A stretch of DNA of 64,000 nucleotides from Exophiala sp. HKRS030. Taxonomy: Eukaryota > Ascomycota > Eurotiomycetes > Chaetothyriales > Herpotrichiellaceae. The stretch covers positions 3,224,001 through 3,288,000 of the forward strand of contig JAHWDD010000007.1 of NCBI GenBank assembly GCA_023897205.1, read 5' to 3'. Every line of letters begins with the position of its first letter. Within the stretch, counting starts at the first letter, position 1. Positions 37,498 through 48,753 of the stretch are shown here, piece after piece. The translations under genes were made by a program, and so were the position numbers. Below the pieces are notes generated by a model. The model was not told the DNA's origin, did not search any database, and saw only the letters and a list, made by a program, of their open reading frames with translations.

Positions 37498-38331
37498 TCA
37501 ATCGTCACCTTGTTGTTGAAAAGGGTTCTCAATCTCCTCGCTGCCGTCGAGCGGCGAGATCAAGACGAGCAATGTGCCGCGCGCGACGATCAGACCGAGT
37601 GAGCGGGTGGTTTCGTTGCCGTCGTCGTCTATGTGAGTGGTGAGTGGTGAGTAGGTCAGGGGGTGAGTGAGGCAGATTTGCAGATTTGAGAAACAGAAAG
37701 CGGGAAGGGTGGGGGAATGAGAGAAGGGGAGGAGGACGGGGTGATGGTTTGCCGCCGGCTTTGTGTGAGAGATGGAGACGGAGACGGAGCAAGACCAGCA
37801 CAAGGACAAGAACTCGGACTAGGACCAGGATCAAGACCAGGATTGCACACGTACCTCGTAATGTCTCCTTGACGTCGTCGAGGACCAGATTCATCAGTTG
37901 ATCGTAGCCTTTGAGCACGCCGACGACTAAAGGGGAGAAGGAGGGGTTGGTTAGCATTCGTTGTTTAGCAATTGATAGTCGATAGTCGATATTTGATATC
38001 AAACAGAGAATGTTGGAAGAAAGGAAAAGGGAGATGTGGTGAAAAAGGGTGGATGGGATGGCTTTGCTTGCTCACTCTCTCTCCCGCCATTGAACTTGAC
38101 ATTGATATGCTTGTCGACATATTTGGTCAGATCGAGGATATTCTCCTTCTTGGGCTTTTCGTGCGGTTGATTGCCTTGCTGTGCACCACCAGCACCACCA
38201 CCGGCGGCTCCTCCTCCACCACCTCGACCACCTCCGCCGCCACCTCTTCCACCACGATTTCCGCCATGGCCACCACCACCACCACCACCGCCGCCTCTTC
38301 CTCCGCCTCGGAAATGGCCACGTTCGGACAT
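37498..38331 (-). CDS. LSM7: LSm7, U6 snRNA and mRNA-decay Sm-like protein with an N-terminal RGG extension
   Basis: Exons 38076-38331, 37855-37926 and 37498-37628 (introns of 149 and 226 bases) give 152 residues. The Sm1 motif (about residues 68-105, KYVDKHINVKFNGGREIVGVLKGYD) is interrupted by an intron within GGRE-I, and Sm2 is IVARGTLLVLISPLDG (about residues 123-138), ending ENPFQQQ as in other LSm7 proteins. LSm7 is part of the LSm2-8 ring on U6 snRNA and the LSm1-7 ring on decaying mRNA. The first 50 residues are almost only Gly with Arg, His and Ala; typical LSm7 lacks most of this. The start at 38331 is the first ATG; a later start near residue 60 has no ATG, so the extension is part of the frame. 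Confidence 0.93.
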
Positions 38332-41300
38332 GACTGACTGAATAGCCTGTCTGGCGTAGCCTTGGCCTGTTGGGTTTTCTTTTTCTTTTTCTGAGAATAG
38401 ACTAGTGTGAATGACAATTGGACCAGGGGTCGAGAAGGGGTGGGTGGATGGGTGGCTTTGGGATCTCAGAAGGGCGGAAGGTTGAAAAAAGTTAAGATTC
38501 CAGATGGGGGTTAGCGTTGTTTGTTGTTTGGAGATTCAACCAGGCGGACGAGCTGGTGTGGCTGTAGCTGTGTGTGGCTGTGTATTTGTGTGGCTTGTGA
38601 AATCAATCAATCAATGAATCATCAAGTGTTATCGAGTCAGGGGGGATCAAGTGATTGTTTGGAGACGGTGTATAATTGCGTATCGAGTAATACCACTGAC
38701 CCTGGAAGAATGTGCACCTGGACAAACAATGTCAGGCGATGAGGGGTGAATTGGTTAGGAGGGATTTGGATTTCAGTGGTGCGTGGGTGTGTCTCTGTGT
38801 GTGTGCGTGAGCGGGTTGGGTTAGGCGATTCTGTCCAAGTTCCGCCCGGGGATTGGGAGGCAGGATTGGAGATTGGGTGGGTGGGTCACGTGGCGGGTGT
38901 GGGTGGCGAATAATGATTGGGCGGAGCGCCGCCTTCTGTCTTGCGCCTCTTGCCTTTGGGGCTTTGATGGGTGAGGGTGAGCTCCGAGAGCCCCGGCCAC
39001 CACGGTGCATCCTAACTAGCTTGATACAGACCTGCGGCATGGTTTGGGTTAGCCCATACCTTTTTCCTATGTAACGACTAACATGACGATCCTGTGATCT
39101 CTTCTAAGGACCTTGTAAGTTGTGAATGACTGGTCGGTAAGGTGATTGATGAGTGGTTGACGTGATATAACAAGGTCACATGACTCGACGAGCGGCGTTG
39201 TCTTGAGTACCTAGGAATTTATATTCGTTAGGCACGGTTAGGGACTCGTCCAAACAGGTGTCTAATGACCCGGCGTCGGAGTTAGGGCCGAGGGGAGCAG
39301 TAATTACATGTATCACGATGATGTACTCCGTATCCAGTATCTGTGAGGGGAAGCACTGACGAGGTTCAAAGAGGTTCGAAGCTAAGCAGGTTGTTACGGA
39401 ACTACGGCATGGACCCATTTCTGTCCGCCCGAAACCTGAGCCGTAAGGAGCTTGACCTAGAGGATCGAGATGAACAAAGAAAGGCTTAAAGAGAAACAAT
39501 GTGGCGGAGGAGGGCACCACCGGGTACGTCGAGGGCATTTTGCAGAGATGCTCTGATTTGTCAGTCTTGGAACTGGGAACCAATCCCTACCGACCACCGA
39601 CCACCGACTACCAACCGGAGTATCTTTTGTGAGACGGGACGCGCAGCAAAACCGAACCCTTGCTTTTCCACAATTGGTGGAGGACGAGGAGGAGGAGTTG
39701 GGAATTAGATAGGATGAATTCCGCGCCCCTGCTTGCGTCGAGTGGAAAGCTAACCTTGGGTACCCATGTAGGGAGTAGTAGAAGTAGACCAAGGTGGTTG
39801 ATGACCTGCGGTCTGTCTATGTCTACCTATCAAGTACTGATGTCAAATATCTACCAAGTACCGATGGCTTCTTTCACTAAGGATGGGTACCATGATTGGA
39901 GCTGTAGATACCTAAAGTGATGTACCGACTTTGTACCGCTCCTCCCGTGTGACAGTACCCGAACGCCCAAGTACATGAGATGCGGGCAGCAGCTTAGTTA
40001 CTGCCTCCTGCCTACTGCCTCTGCCTACTGCCCTAAAGATGCCTCTTTCAGTACCAAATAGAGAGGCAGTACAGGTACATACCTACCTAGGTACCGAGGT
40101 GTTGTAAATACGCCCTCCCTACATAGGTACATAACTATAGAATGTAAGTGCCTCCCCCAGTCCTGGAGATTCTCACGATTCTCACGATTTTCACGATTCC
40201 ACCCGCTGCAGCCATCAACCCACCCACCACCACCCACCCTCGCTAGCTTGCAGACATGTTCATTAGCCGGTTTTCTCCTCCTTGCACCCCCATCCTCAGC
40301 CTCTGATTCGTGGGTTACTGGGGAGTTTCGCCGTCCGCGCCTTGAAAGGAATCCACTCCCACTCCCTTGTTCCCTCACAAGTCCCCAGCTCGGAATGAGG
40401 ACTTTTGGCCAAAGTGATTAGAGGCTGCACGAGGGTGGTTACTGGTTAGTAGTTACTGGTTACAGGTTGATGGTTAACGGTTAATGGTCAGTGGTCAGTG
40501 GTCAGGGGATTGACTATGTGCATACCTTAGGCACCTCTAGGTACTAATTAACCAACTAGTTAGATACCGAGCGAACCAGGTACTGTAACTCCGGAGTGAC
40601 TAGTTGAGTACAGCCCCAGGTCCTCTAGGTCCTCCACGCCCTAGGCCCTAGGCCCTAGGCCCTTTAGGCACCAAGGCAGTTCCTCCGATGGTAAACTCCG
40701 ACGTCTCCCCACCCGCACCTCCTCCAGCTTCCACATTCTCCGTCCTTCCATTTCCCTCTCAGCCTTTGAAGAGTCTCCCTCGTCCCCCATGACTTGCGCC
40801 AGTCAGTGGCCCGTCCATGCCCGTCCTACCTTTTTGCCTGTCTGCCTAGTCCCTACGGCCTAGGGCCTAGAGCCTAGTGCCTAGTGCCTACTTGCCTGCC
40901 GCCTCTCCTCCAAACCTCTTTATTCGCCCTAGCGGAGTTTCGACGACCTGCAAGGGCCCCTCAGGCTCCTCAGGCTTCTTAGGCTTGTTAGGCTCTAGTT
41001 GCCTACCTATTAGGTGCTTAGTTTGCACACAAGTCCCATCTATTGCACTTCAACTAACCAGCTAACCAACTAGCCCCGTCGGTCAGTCGGTCGGTCGTGT
41101 GGTCTGGTTTGGTCTGATCTGGTCCGCTCCCTTCCCTTCCTTTCCCTTCCCTCGGACGTCCTGGATCCTTCCCGCAGGCACAAAGTCCAGACTCTACAAA
41201 AACTACTCCGTACTTGGGAACAAACTAAGGTAGTTGACTAACTAACTACCTACTCTCTTTCAATTCCATCCCGCACATCTTCCCTCCCACCCTTGGATTG

Positions 41301-41730
41301 ACCTTGACCTGACCTGATCCGACCTGACCTGAGCTGCCTGACTTGACTTGACCTGATCTCACATACCTGTCTCTCTTCATACTCCATACCTCCAGACCTC
41401 CCGCCACCTCAAGTTCTCACCACCACCACCACCACCACCTCAACCTTCAACCAGTCTACCTTCCTTTCCTCTCCCCTCTTAATCTCATTCAACTTCTCAT
41501 CCATTCTCGTCGTTCCTGCTTCAGGCGCTGCAGCTTCGAAACAGCTCTGCCCGCTCGGGCTCGTCTGTACGAAGCTGACCCGAATAGCCCCTCCCACAAG
41601 ACCTCCGCTCCCCTCGCCTGTTTCAACAGAGTTCCCACCCTAGCTACATACCTTCCAAAAGCCCGAGCGCAACCATCGCGCCTCGGGCTCCTTACCCTCC
41701 CAAGACCAATACCACTTCCATGTCCTCAGC
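38332..41730. other. Intergenic region (3.4 kb) between LSM7 and the Zn2Cys6 gene
   Basis: Divergent spacer. It holds CCCTAGG tandem units (40638-40666), GCCTAGTGCCTA units (40860-40895), (GA)CCTGACCTGA units (41305-41355), two TACTCCGTA copies (39324-39332, 41204-41212) and one AACTAGTTA (40554-40562). The last 500 bases are pyrimidine-rich, like a long leader of the Zn2Cys6 gene. No gene is seen. Confidence 0.5.
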
Positions 41731-43684
41731 ATGGAGTCCTCTCCTGCAATGACTTCTGAACAATCCTCTCTCAAGCGACCTCGCTCTCCAACTGACAATG
41801 CTCCTCTACCATTGGCCAAAATCCCGCGTACGGCTACAAATCACCTTCAGATCAATTATCTGGCTCGTCAACACAAGGAAACCATTCCACTCGTCACCGT
41901 AAATGACAAGCTCCCCGAAATAGCTCGTCTACTGGGAGAGTACGATGGCGTCTTGCAACGTCATGAGAGCATGGCGGGAAACCTAGGAGCTTGTCCATTG
42001 GGTCCCATCTTACTCAAACGCTTTGAAAGATTGTTTGATGGTCCACCCAAAGTCCTCAAGTCTCATGCCAAAGACTCGACCATAAGTTGGTTGGATGTGG
42101 TGGAATTTGCGCAAAACAATCCCAAGCAGTTCAATCTCGAAAGGACTCGGAATGGAATAAGAGTGTGCCAATTTTACACCAAACAATGTCGAGTCGAGGT
42201 CTCGGAGGAGGATTATGTCCTGATCGCAAGTGGCATGCCTCAAAAATTGATCCCTCCCCAGCCAATCCCCGAGGATGAAGAGAAGGAATTGGGAGTCATG
42301 GATATTCTAGATCGTAATCTTGGACAGATTATCCAGCTAGCAGATCAAGGTATGCCATTGTCGAGATTTCTCTCTGTAGACTCACACACTGACCATTGAT
42401 TTAGTGTCTGGCCGAGCTCGACAAATGATCCACAAGATGAAGAATCGTAGGACAGCCATCTTGAGCCGACGTGAGCAAGAGGCCGAATCCAAGAAACAAA
42501 GTCTACGAACTTCTCCTCTACCGGTAGTCGAAACAAATGGCATCACCAATCGACCTGTGCGGAGTATCGAGGTTTCACAATCCCCACCAGTTGGCTTCAC
42601 TGCGGTCAACTTGAGACAGACGACACATGTCGAACCCGATACAAGACCTGGTGCACCACCATTACCACCACCACCAAATACAGTTATTGAGGCCAGTCGA
42701 AGTGGTGTGGACGACAGCGCCAATCAAAACGTTGCCTTGATCAATGGGCAGCCTCCTCAAGATGCATCGCCCACTGCCAGGTCGGAGTTGATGAAGAAGT
42801 TCTTGACACCTGCAGAGCGCGAGGCTGGGCTCACCGAAGATACCATCCGACGATCATCACTTGGTACGATTCGAACCACTACGATACAGCAAAGCTCGGT
42901 AGAGAAGCAACGATCAGGATCCGTTGATGGTATCAGTGGGAGTGATGGTGGCAAGAACGGGCCATCGGTCGCGATTCCTGGAACCCCAGCATCATTATTG
43001 CCTCAAATGAAACCATCACCGATGGATCGGGACGATGGTGGACCTTTCAAGTCGGAAATGGTACGGAGAATGGACAACATGTGGAAAGGAGATCGAGTAA
43101 TACCACCTTGTGATCGATGTCGACGGTTACACATGGATTGTCTCAAGAATCTCACCGCATGTATGGGTTGTACGAAGAAACATGCCAAATGCTCATGGAA
43201 AGAAGTCAAGGCGGACGAGTTGCAAGGGGGCACTGGACAATCTACTTCACCAGAACGAGAGGCTGGAAACAGCTCAGGTCTTGATCTGGTCCCACCACTT
43301 TCGGCGAGCTCGACGATTGAGATTTCTCGGTCAGGTGACACTTCGCAATTACCACCGGCAGAAGGCAGAGGATCAAAGAGTGGAACGGATCAAGCAAAGG
43401 GACAGGCTACGGATGAGGAAGGGTCGAGGAATGCCGGGAGTAGGAAAAGTGAACCCGCACCCGTGATAAGTCCACCAGCACGATTTGACGTGAGACCACC
43501 GCCATTGGGAGGGTCAGCTCAAGATTCAACCACGGGAAGGGTGTCGACAGTTCCGCCACTATTTGGAGGACAGTACTCACCGCCCAAAGGGCCACAAGAT
43601 GAGGAAGATGATGATGGTGACAGATTGCAAGCACTAGCGGCACGTGTTTATCGGACGGCTTCTCAGAGTGGACATCGGCTTTAG
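41731..43684 (+). CDS. Zn2Cys6 binuclear-cluster protein, putative transcription factor
   Basis: Exons 41731-42349 and 42405-43684 with a 55-base intron give 632 residues. The N-terminal third (about residues 45-200) is ordered and ends with QKLIPPQPIPEDEEKELG; it is not a domain I can name. The middle is disordered and Pro/Ser-rich. At about residues 442-473 lies a full Zn2Cys6 cluster, CDRCRRLHMDC..C..C..C, with the C-X2-C-X6-C-X6-C-X2-C-X6-C spacing of fungal DNA-binding domains. In most such factors this cluster is at the N-terminus, so its internal place is notable. No fungal-specific middle homology domain is seen. The targets are unknown. It lies 1.35 kb upstream of, and codirectional with, the intradiol dioxygenase gene, so a role in regulating it is possible but unproven. 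Confidence 0.85.
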
Positions 43685-45037
43685 ATTAGGAGAGGATGTG
43701 GAGTGAGAAGCGGGTTTGTCGCATTCAACCAAGATATTTTATAGAAATGGGCACATGGACAGAATGCACGGGTTCGAGAAGGGAAAGTTGGCAAATACCA
43801 TTCTGAATAATCCAGAGGGTGGGTGGAAAGTGTATGGGATTCGGTCAAGGAACAAAAGCTACAGTGTAGGGCCTTTCTTCTTGGGTGTATTCGTACTATT
43901 GACAAAGGTTGAGGTAGTGGTCAGAATGATGACGGGCCATGGCGGCCAATCTTCAGAGTCTTTGGGATCTTTGAGTGTCAAGCGGAACCGATTCCTTTTG
44001 AAGAGTTGGTAGGGAGTGATTGTTTGTCAGCCATGATTGATACCTGGCTAGGATTACAGAGTAGATACTGACCGTCTGTGCTACAGACTGTGCGGAGTCC
44101 TATTGTACTGACCATGTAGGGAGTAAGTGAGGCCCAGATGACCTTGGATTGCCCCTCATTCCACCTGGGGGTATTTCCTTCTTGTCTCGTGTTCCCCAGT
44201 CCGAGGGGCCGAGGGGCTTAAGGAATCAAGGTACCCGGAGCGGAGGGGGCAAGATGCTGGAGAAGACACCGAACGAAGTGCTCAGTAACGTAGATCTCCC
44301 CCCATATACCTTCTTAGAAGGACACATTACTGACCAGATGGGCACAAGGTACACGGGTTGATTCCCTTGGTAGATATTGTTGGTATCTTAGACAGCCATG
44401 GGTACTTCTTTCTTAACTTGGACCATGTTTGACTTTTGTTGTGAGTGCCTGTGGTGCCCCTCCCGTGCCCTCCTCAGTACTAATGTGGGGATCAACGGGG
44501 GCTTCCTCGGCGTTCTTGGGGTAAACCAAGTGCATTATCCGTCTGACTGAATAACTAACCTAGTAAAGTAATTGACTACTCTTGCTACTCCAAAGGTACC
44601 AGAGGCTGTTGAGGCTACGTGGGCTACTTTGGGTACGTACCTTGCACCTGCCTTGTATGATATTCCATCGGATAAAGACATTTTCCTACCATTGAATTTA
44701 TGATCCTTCCACCTCCTACTCATATCATGGCAATTCTACTTCAACCAGTCCGTGCTTACAGATAATCATTCCACTCTCTGCATCCACCTTGAACACTTGT
44801 CATGAATTCTCTTCATATACATCCCTCCCCCTCCATCCCCACCCTCACATCTCCGTCCATCATCCGACTCCTCTAGGATTGCCATCACCTCTCTCTTGAT
44901 TCGTCCATTTGTACGACTTCACATCACCCGCATCTGCACCCACATCGGATAGCGCAGGAAACTGATATTTACTTCGACCACCCATCTATTCAACCCTTCA
45001 GACCTGTCATATCCTCAACCAGGACTACTTCCTCACC
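43685..45037. promoter_or_regulatory. Intergenic region before the intradiol dioxygenase
   Basis: About 1.35 kb between two plus-strand genes. The right end (44760-45030) is C/T-rich with CATCACC-type stretches and likely contains the dioxygenase promoter and leader. The frames in 43716-44361 are the 3' region of the upstream gene and have no domain. Confidence 0.45.
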
Positions 45038-46200
45038 ATGGACCCATCCAAGATCACCGTCCCAGCCTTGAAAGATCTGACAATCGACAACATTACTGAA
45101 AACGTCATTGCCATCAACTCACAAAATCCCAATCCTCGATTCAAGTATATTCTCGAACGTCTCGTGGTCCATCTACATGATTTCGCTCGAGAAACCCGAC
45201 TTAGCACTCAAGAATGGATGGCTGGGATACAGTTCTTGACTTCGACCGGTCAAATATGTACCGATGTTAGACAGGTAGGTTGGAAACTATATCTCCCCCA
45301 AGAGGTCCACCAGTCACATACAATACTGAACCAAGACAACCTCTACAGGAATTCATTCTCCTCTCCGATATCCTAGGCCTATCACTATTAGTGGACAGCA
45401 TAGACCATCCAAAACCACCCAACAGTACCGAAGGCACTGTTCTCGGTCCTTTTCATACCCACGAAGCAGAAGACATGTCACACGGTGATCTCATGTCACA
45501 AGACACAAACGGTGATCCACTACTTGTTCTGTGTACCGTCAAAGACGTACAAGGAAACCCTGTGTCTGGCGTCAAAGTCGATATTTGGGAGACTGATTCG
45601 TCAGGTCATTATGATGTTCAACACGCTGATCGGACCGGTCCGGACGGTCGTTGTGTCATGCGGAGTGATGACCAGGGTATCTTCTGGTTCAAGGCCATCG
45701 TACCCGTACCATATCCAATTCCACACGATGGACCAGTTGGGAAATTGTTGATACATCTCAATCGACATCCTATGAGGCCAGCACATATGCATTTTATGTT
45801 TGAAAAGGAGGGTTTTGATCATTTAATCACGTATGTTTCTTTCAGCCTATCCTCCCTTCCCCTCTTCTATCCTTTCGCTCTCGCTCCATGTCACCCATTA
45901 CTGACATGAATCTCTTCTTCCGTCTATAGAGCCCTATATCTCCGCAACGACCCATACGAGTCTTCAGATGCCGTTTTTGGCGTCAAGAATAGTCTAATCG
46001 TCGAGCTGGGCAAGGTCGACAAACCCACTGCAGAAAAATATGGCGTCAAAGAGGGAATCGCATTAATGACTTATGACTTTGTCCTGGTCAGCGAGAAGGA
46101 GAGTTTCGATCTAAGAGCCCAAAACAGTGCAAACGCTCTGGAGAAATTAGGTCGGAGGGTCAAGATTGTCGAAGGTTTACCAGTGCCAGAGCTGGATTGA
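45038..46200 (+). CDS. Intradiol ring-cleavage dioxygenase (catechol or hydroxyquinol 1,2-dioxygenase type)
   Basis: Exons 45038-45274, 45349-45830 and 45930-46200 join to 330 codons (329 residues). The N-terminal helical dimerisation domain is followed by the beta-sandwich core. The four Fe(III) ligands are all visible: Tyr167 (in GHYDVQ), Tyr201 (VPYPIPHDGP), His225 and His227 (RPAHMHF), nearly the spacing of bacterial catechol 1,2-dioxygenase. The enzyme cleaves an ortho-diol ring between the two hydroxyls to give muconate or maleylacetate. The substrate cannot be told from sequence; fungal proteins of this shape are often hydroxyquinol 1,2-dioxygenases. No signal peptide, so it is cytosolic. 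It is convergent with the ABM gene 450 bases away. Confidence 0.93.
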
Positions 46201-46653
46201 AGAAATGAATGCAGGATAGGCTTTTGGGTGGAGGAAAAAGGAGGCGAGTGGAGTGGAGCGTTGAAACCGACAAACCTTGGACTCCTGATTTGAAAAGTAG
46301 CATTTTGGGTGTGTATGATTTGTACTATATCGGAATATCAGCGCAAAATCTGGAATATGATGGTGGACAAATGAGTATATATTTATATCCACGGTACCAA
46401 TAAAGTGTTAACGAATCAGATCGCAAGGCTGAGATCTCCTGATATGATTCACGACAACGAAGTCCCTTTTTTAACACACTCAGAAACTCGGAGGATAACC
46501 CGATCGATCAATACAAGAGTCGGGACTAACTACCTCATTATCATAATCAAAACCATCACAAAAGCCACAGACCTCCATTTCCCTCCAGCCACCTGCCCCC
46601 TTTCTTCCTCTCCGCCCTTCAACCCCCTCCCTTCGCCCAGCCCTCCTCCTTAA
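46201..46653. other. Convergent 3' region
   Basis: About 450 bases between the stops of the dioxygenase and the ABM gene. Nothing is seen beyond C/T-rich sequence near the right end. Confidence 0.5.
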
Positions 46654-47886
46654 TTACAACTTCCCCGCCTCTCTCCGCCCCACCAGCAGACTCCTAGCGA
46701 CCTCTCCCTCTCCCAGTCCCCTCTCCCCTTCAAACCTCACATGTCCATACTCAGCATAGCCCTGATTTCCCAAGCCAAGCACAAAGCGCCTCTTCTCGAA
46801 ATGCCGCGTATGGTGATAGCGCTCGTGCTTCTCCACCGACTCCCAGCCGACATAGACGACGAAACAGTCCTCGACGCCATCGACCGGCTCAACCACCTTC
46901 CCGCCCGCGCAGCCCAAGCATCCGTCCACGTACCGCACGATGTGTGTCCACAGCGGCCACGACCCTTCGTGCCATGTCGCCGTCGTCCCCAGGTAGATCG
47001 CTGGGCCCGTCACCGGCGCCGAAGGCGAGAGCGCCATGCACACAGGTGTAGATTGTCGTATGTGTGCGTGGCGGATCAGTGGGTGGGGAGAGGAGGAGGA
47101 CGACGACGACGACGACGAGAGGGGTGGGGATGACAGGATGCTGAGCAGCGTCGTGTAGGATGGTGAGTTGAGGAAGTCTTGGTGTTGCGAGAGATGAGTC
47201 CGCACTGTATTGGGACAAAAAGGGGAGAGGCAGGTGGTTAGTCAGCGTTCGTTGAAGGGTTCGTTGAAGGGTTCGTATATTAGGGGAAATGGGATCCTTG
47301 CTTGAGGCAATTTGTGTGTGCGTGTCGTCGTGCGGTCATTTCGCTGAGGACTTGATCACCGAATGACCGACTAACTAACGAGTAGATTGATCGACTTCAG
47401 GAAACCCACGCCTTGTCCATAATCTCCTTTCGAGGTCAAGACATATGTCTATCAACCCCTCCAAGATCTCAGTCACAAGTGAACTAACTAGCCCGCCACT
47501 CTTTTCCTCAGTTCTTCTCCTGGCCCTTCGGCCCGCGCCCCCAACAAACACCTATCCTCGATCTGCTCTTCTGGCCAGACCTCTCGCTGAGTCATGCCAT
47601 CCATCCCGCTTCCGGGCTTCGCAGCGATTTTCCACAGTCGAACATTCACAAATCCAAAAAACCAAAACGAGAGAGAAAGAAATATCAAAAAAGACTCACC
47701 GACATGTAACTGCACCTTCGACGGCTCCTCCGGCGAACGACCCCAATACAGCCGGCGGAACCCGACATGTTGCTCCAGTAGATCCAGGATGCGCGACCAT
47801 GCTTTGCCGGCTTCGCTCGTCGGGTCTTTCAGGTCGTGCTCGGCGTTGATGTCCAGGTAGATGATCTGCGTTGCTGGCTCGGACAT
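46654..47886 (-). CDS. Dimeric alpha/beta-barrel (ABM-like) protein
   Basis: Exons 47700-47886 and 46654-47204, with GTGAGT..CAG borders, give 245 residues. The N-terminal part (IIYLDINAEHDLKDP..GKAW..VGFRRLYWGRSPEEPS) fits the antibiotic-biosynthesis-monooxygenase/stress-response alpha/beta-barrel pattern common in fungi, and a second half (about residues 125-220, CFVVYVGWESVEKHERYHH) looks like another copy of the fold. Members bind or oxidise small, often aromatic, compounds without a cofactor, but most are uncharacterised. The joining intron of 495 bases is far longer than others here, so a missed small exon is possible. A run of ten Ser (encoded by a trinucleotide repeat near 47095-47122) sits between the halves. 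It is divergent from homogentisate dioxygenase. Confidence 0.72.
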
Positions 47887-48753
47887 TTTGGGCCAGGCCA
47901 GGCCAGGCGAGGCGAGGTGATGGGATGAGATGAGATGAGATGAGATGGGACGGGTCACGATGACGGGATAATGGTTGGTGGTTGGTGGTTGGTGGTGAGT
48001 GGTGAGTATTTTACTGGAGGTGATGAGTCGGTAGATGGCTCAGGGTTTCGCCCGTGGTGAGAGTGGATGTGGAAATGGAAATGGACGTGGACGTGGACGT
48101 GATATTTTGAATATCCTTCTATAGTGAAGATGACTTTCCCTGTGGCGTGTAACCAGTAAGTCAAGTCGACGGAATGGATTATACGATATTCTGTACCAGT
48201 AGCGGATCTCTTCCTAACTCCTTGGTTTTCGAACAAAGAACAAAACAGGTCGAATTCAAAGGGTGGGATATGCAACTTGGGAACCTCGGATGCTTACCCC
48301 GTCCCCAAAGTTGAGTCTTGACAATATATAATGATAGCCAAGCAAGGAGGGCCTCGTGGCCTGAACGGTAAGGTTGACTCGTCCTCGGTTTGTATCTCAT
48401 GTGGGCTTGTTGCTTTTTTCCCCGCACTTTCGTATTTACCCCGGATTTTCGGCATTTGCTGAGCCGGATGGGAGTATTTCATGGTACAGTACATCGTCCT
48501 GGACTCATGGTCCACATCTGTCTCAGCAAGAGTATTCTGGGGACCAACAGCGAATATCCCACAAGGTGCAAGAGAAAGGTAAGCGGAAACTCTCGTGACG
48601 CAGCTTACTCTTGACGTGATAAGTCAGAGTTCACTTTGCTTTTCAATTCGCATTGTTCGATTGGAGTTTACCAGTATTGTGTACCATACACATACAACAT
48701 ACAACACCGTTATCTATCATATGGTTATGTGACCAAGGAGAACACGACGACAA
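47887..48753. promoter_or_regulatory. Bidirectional promoter between ABM gene and homogentisate dioxygenase
   Basis: About 870 bases between two outward-facing ATGs (47886 minus, 48754 plus). It contains GATGAGAT and GGTTGGTGGT tandem units near 47925-48000 and GGACGT units near 48080-48105. Shared control of the two genes is plausible from layout only. Confidence 0.45.

Noticed and set aside
38821..39040. Short Arg/Pro-rich frames upstream of LSM7
   Set aside because: Composition artefacts of repeat-rich promoter DNA.
48345..48415. TGGCCTGAACGG, an A-box-like sequence followed by GGTTTGTATCTC
   Set aside because: The B-box is degenerate and no cloverleaf can be drawn; no tRNA call.
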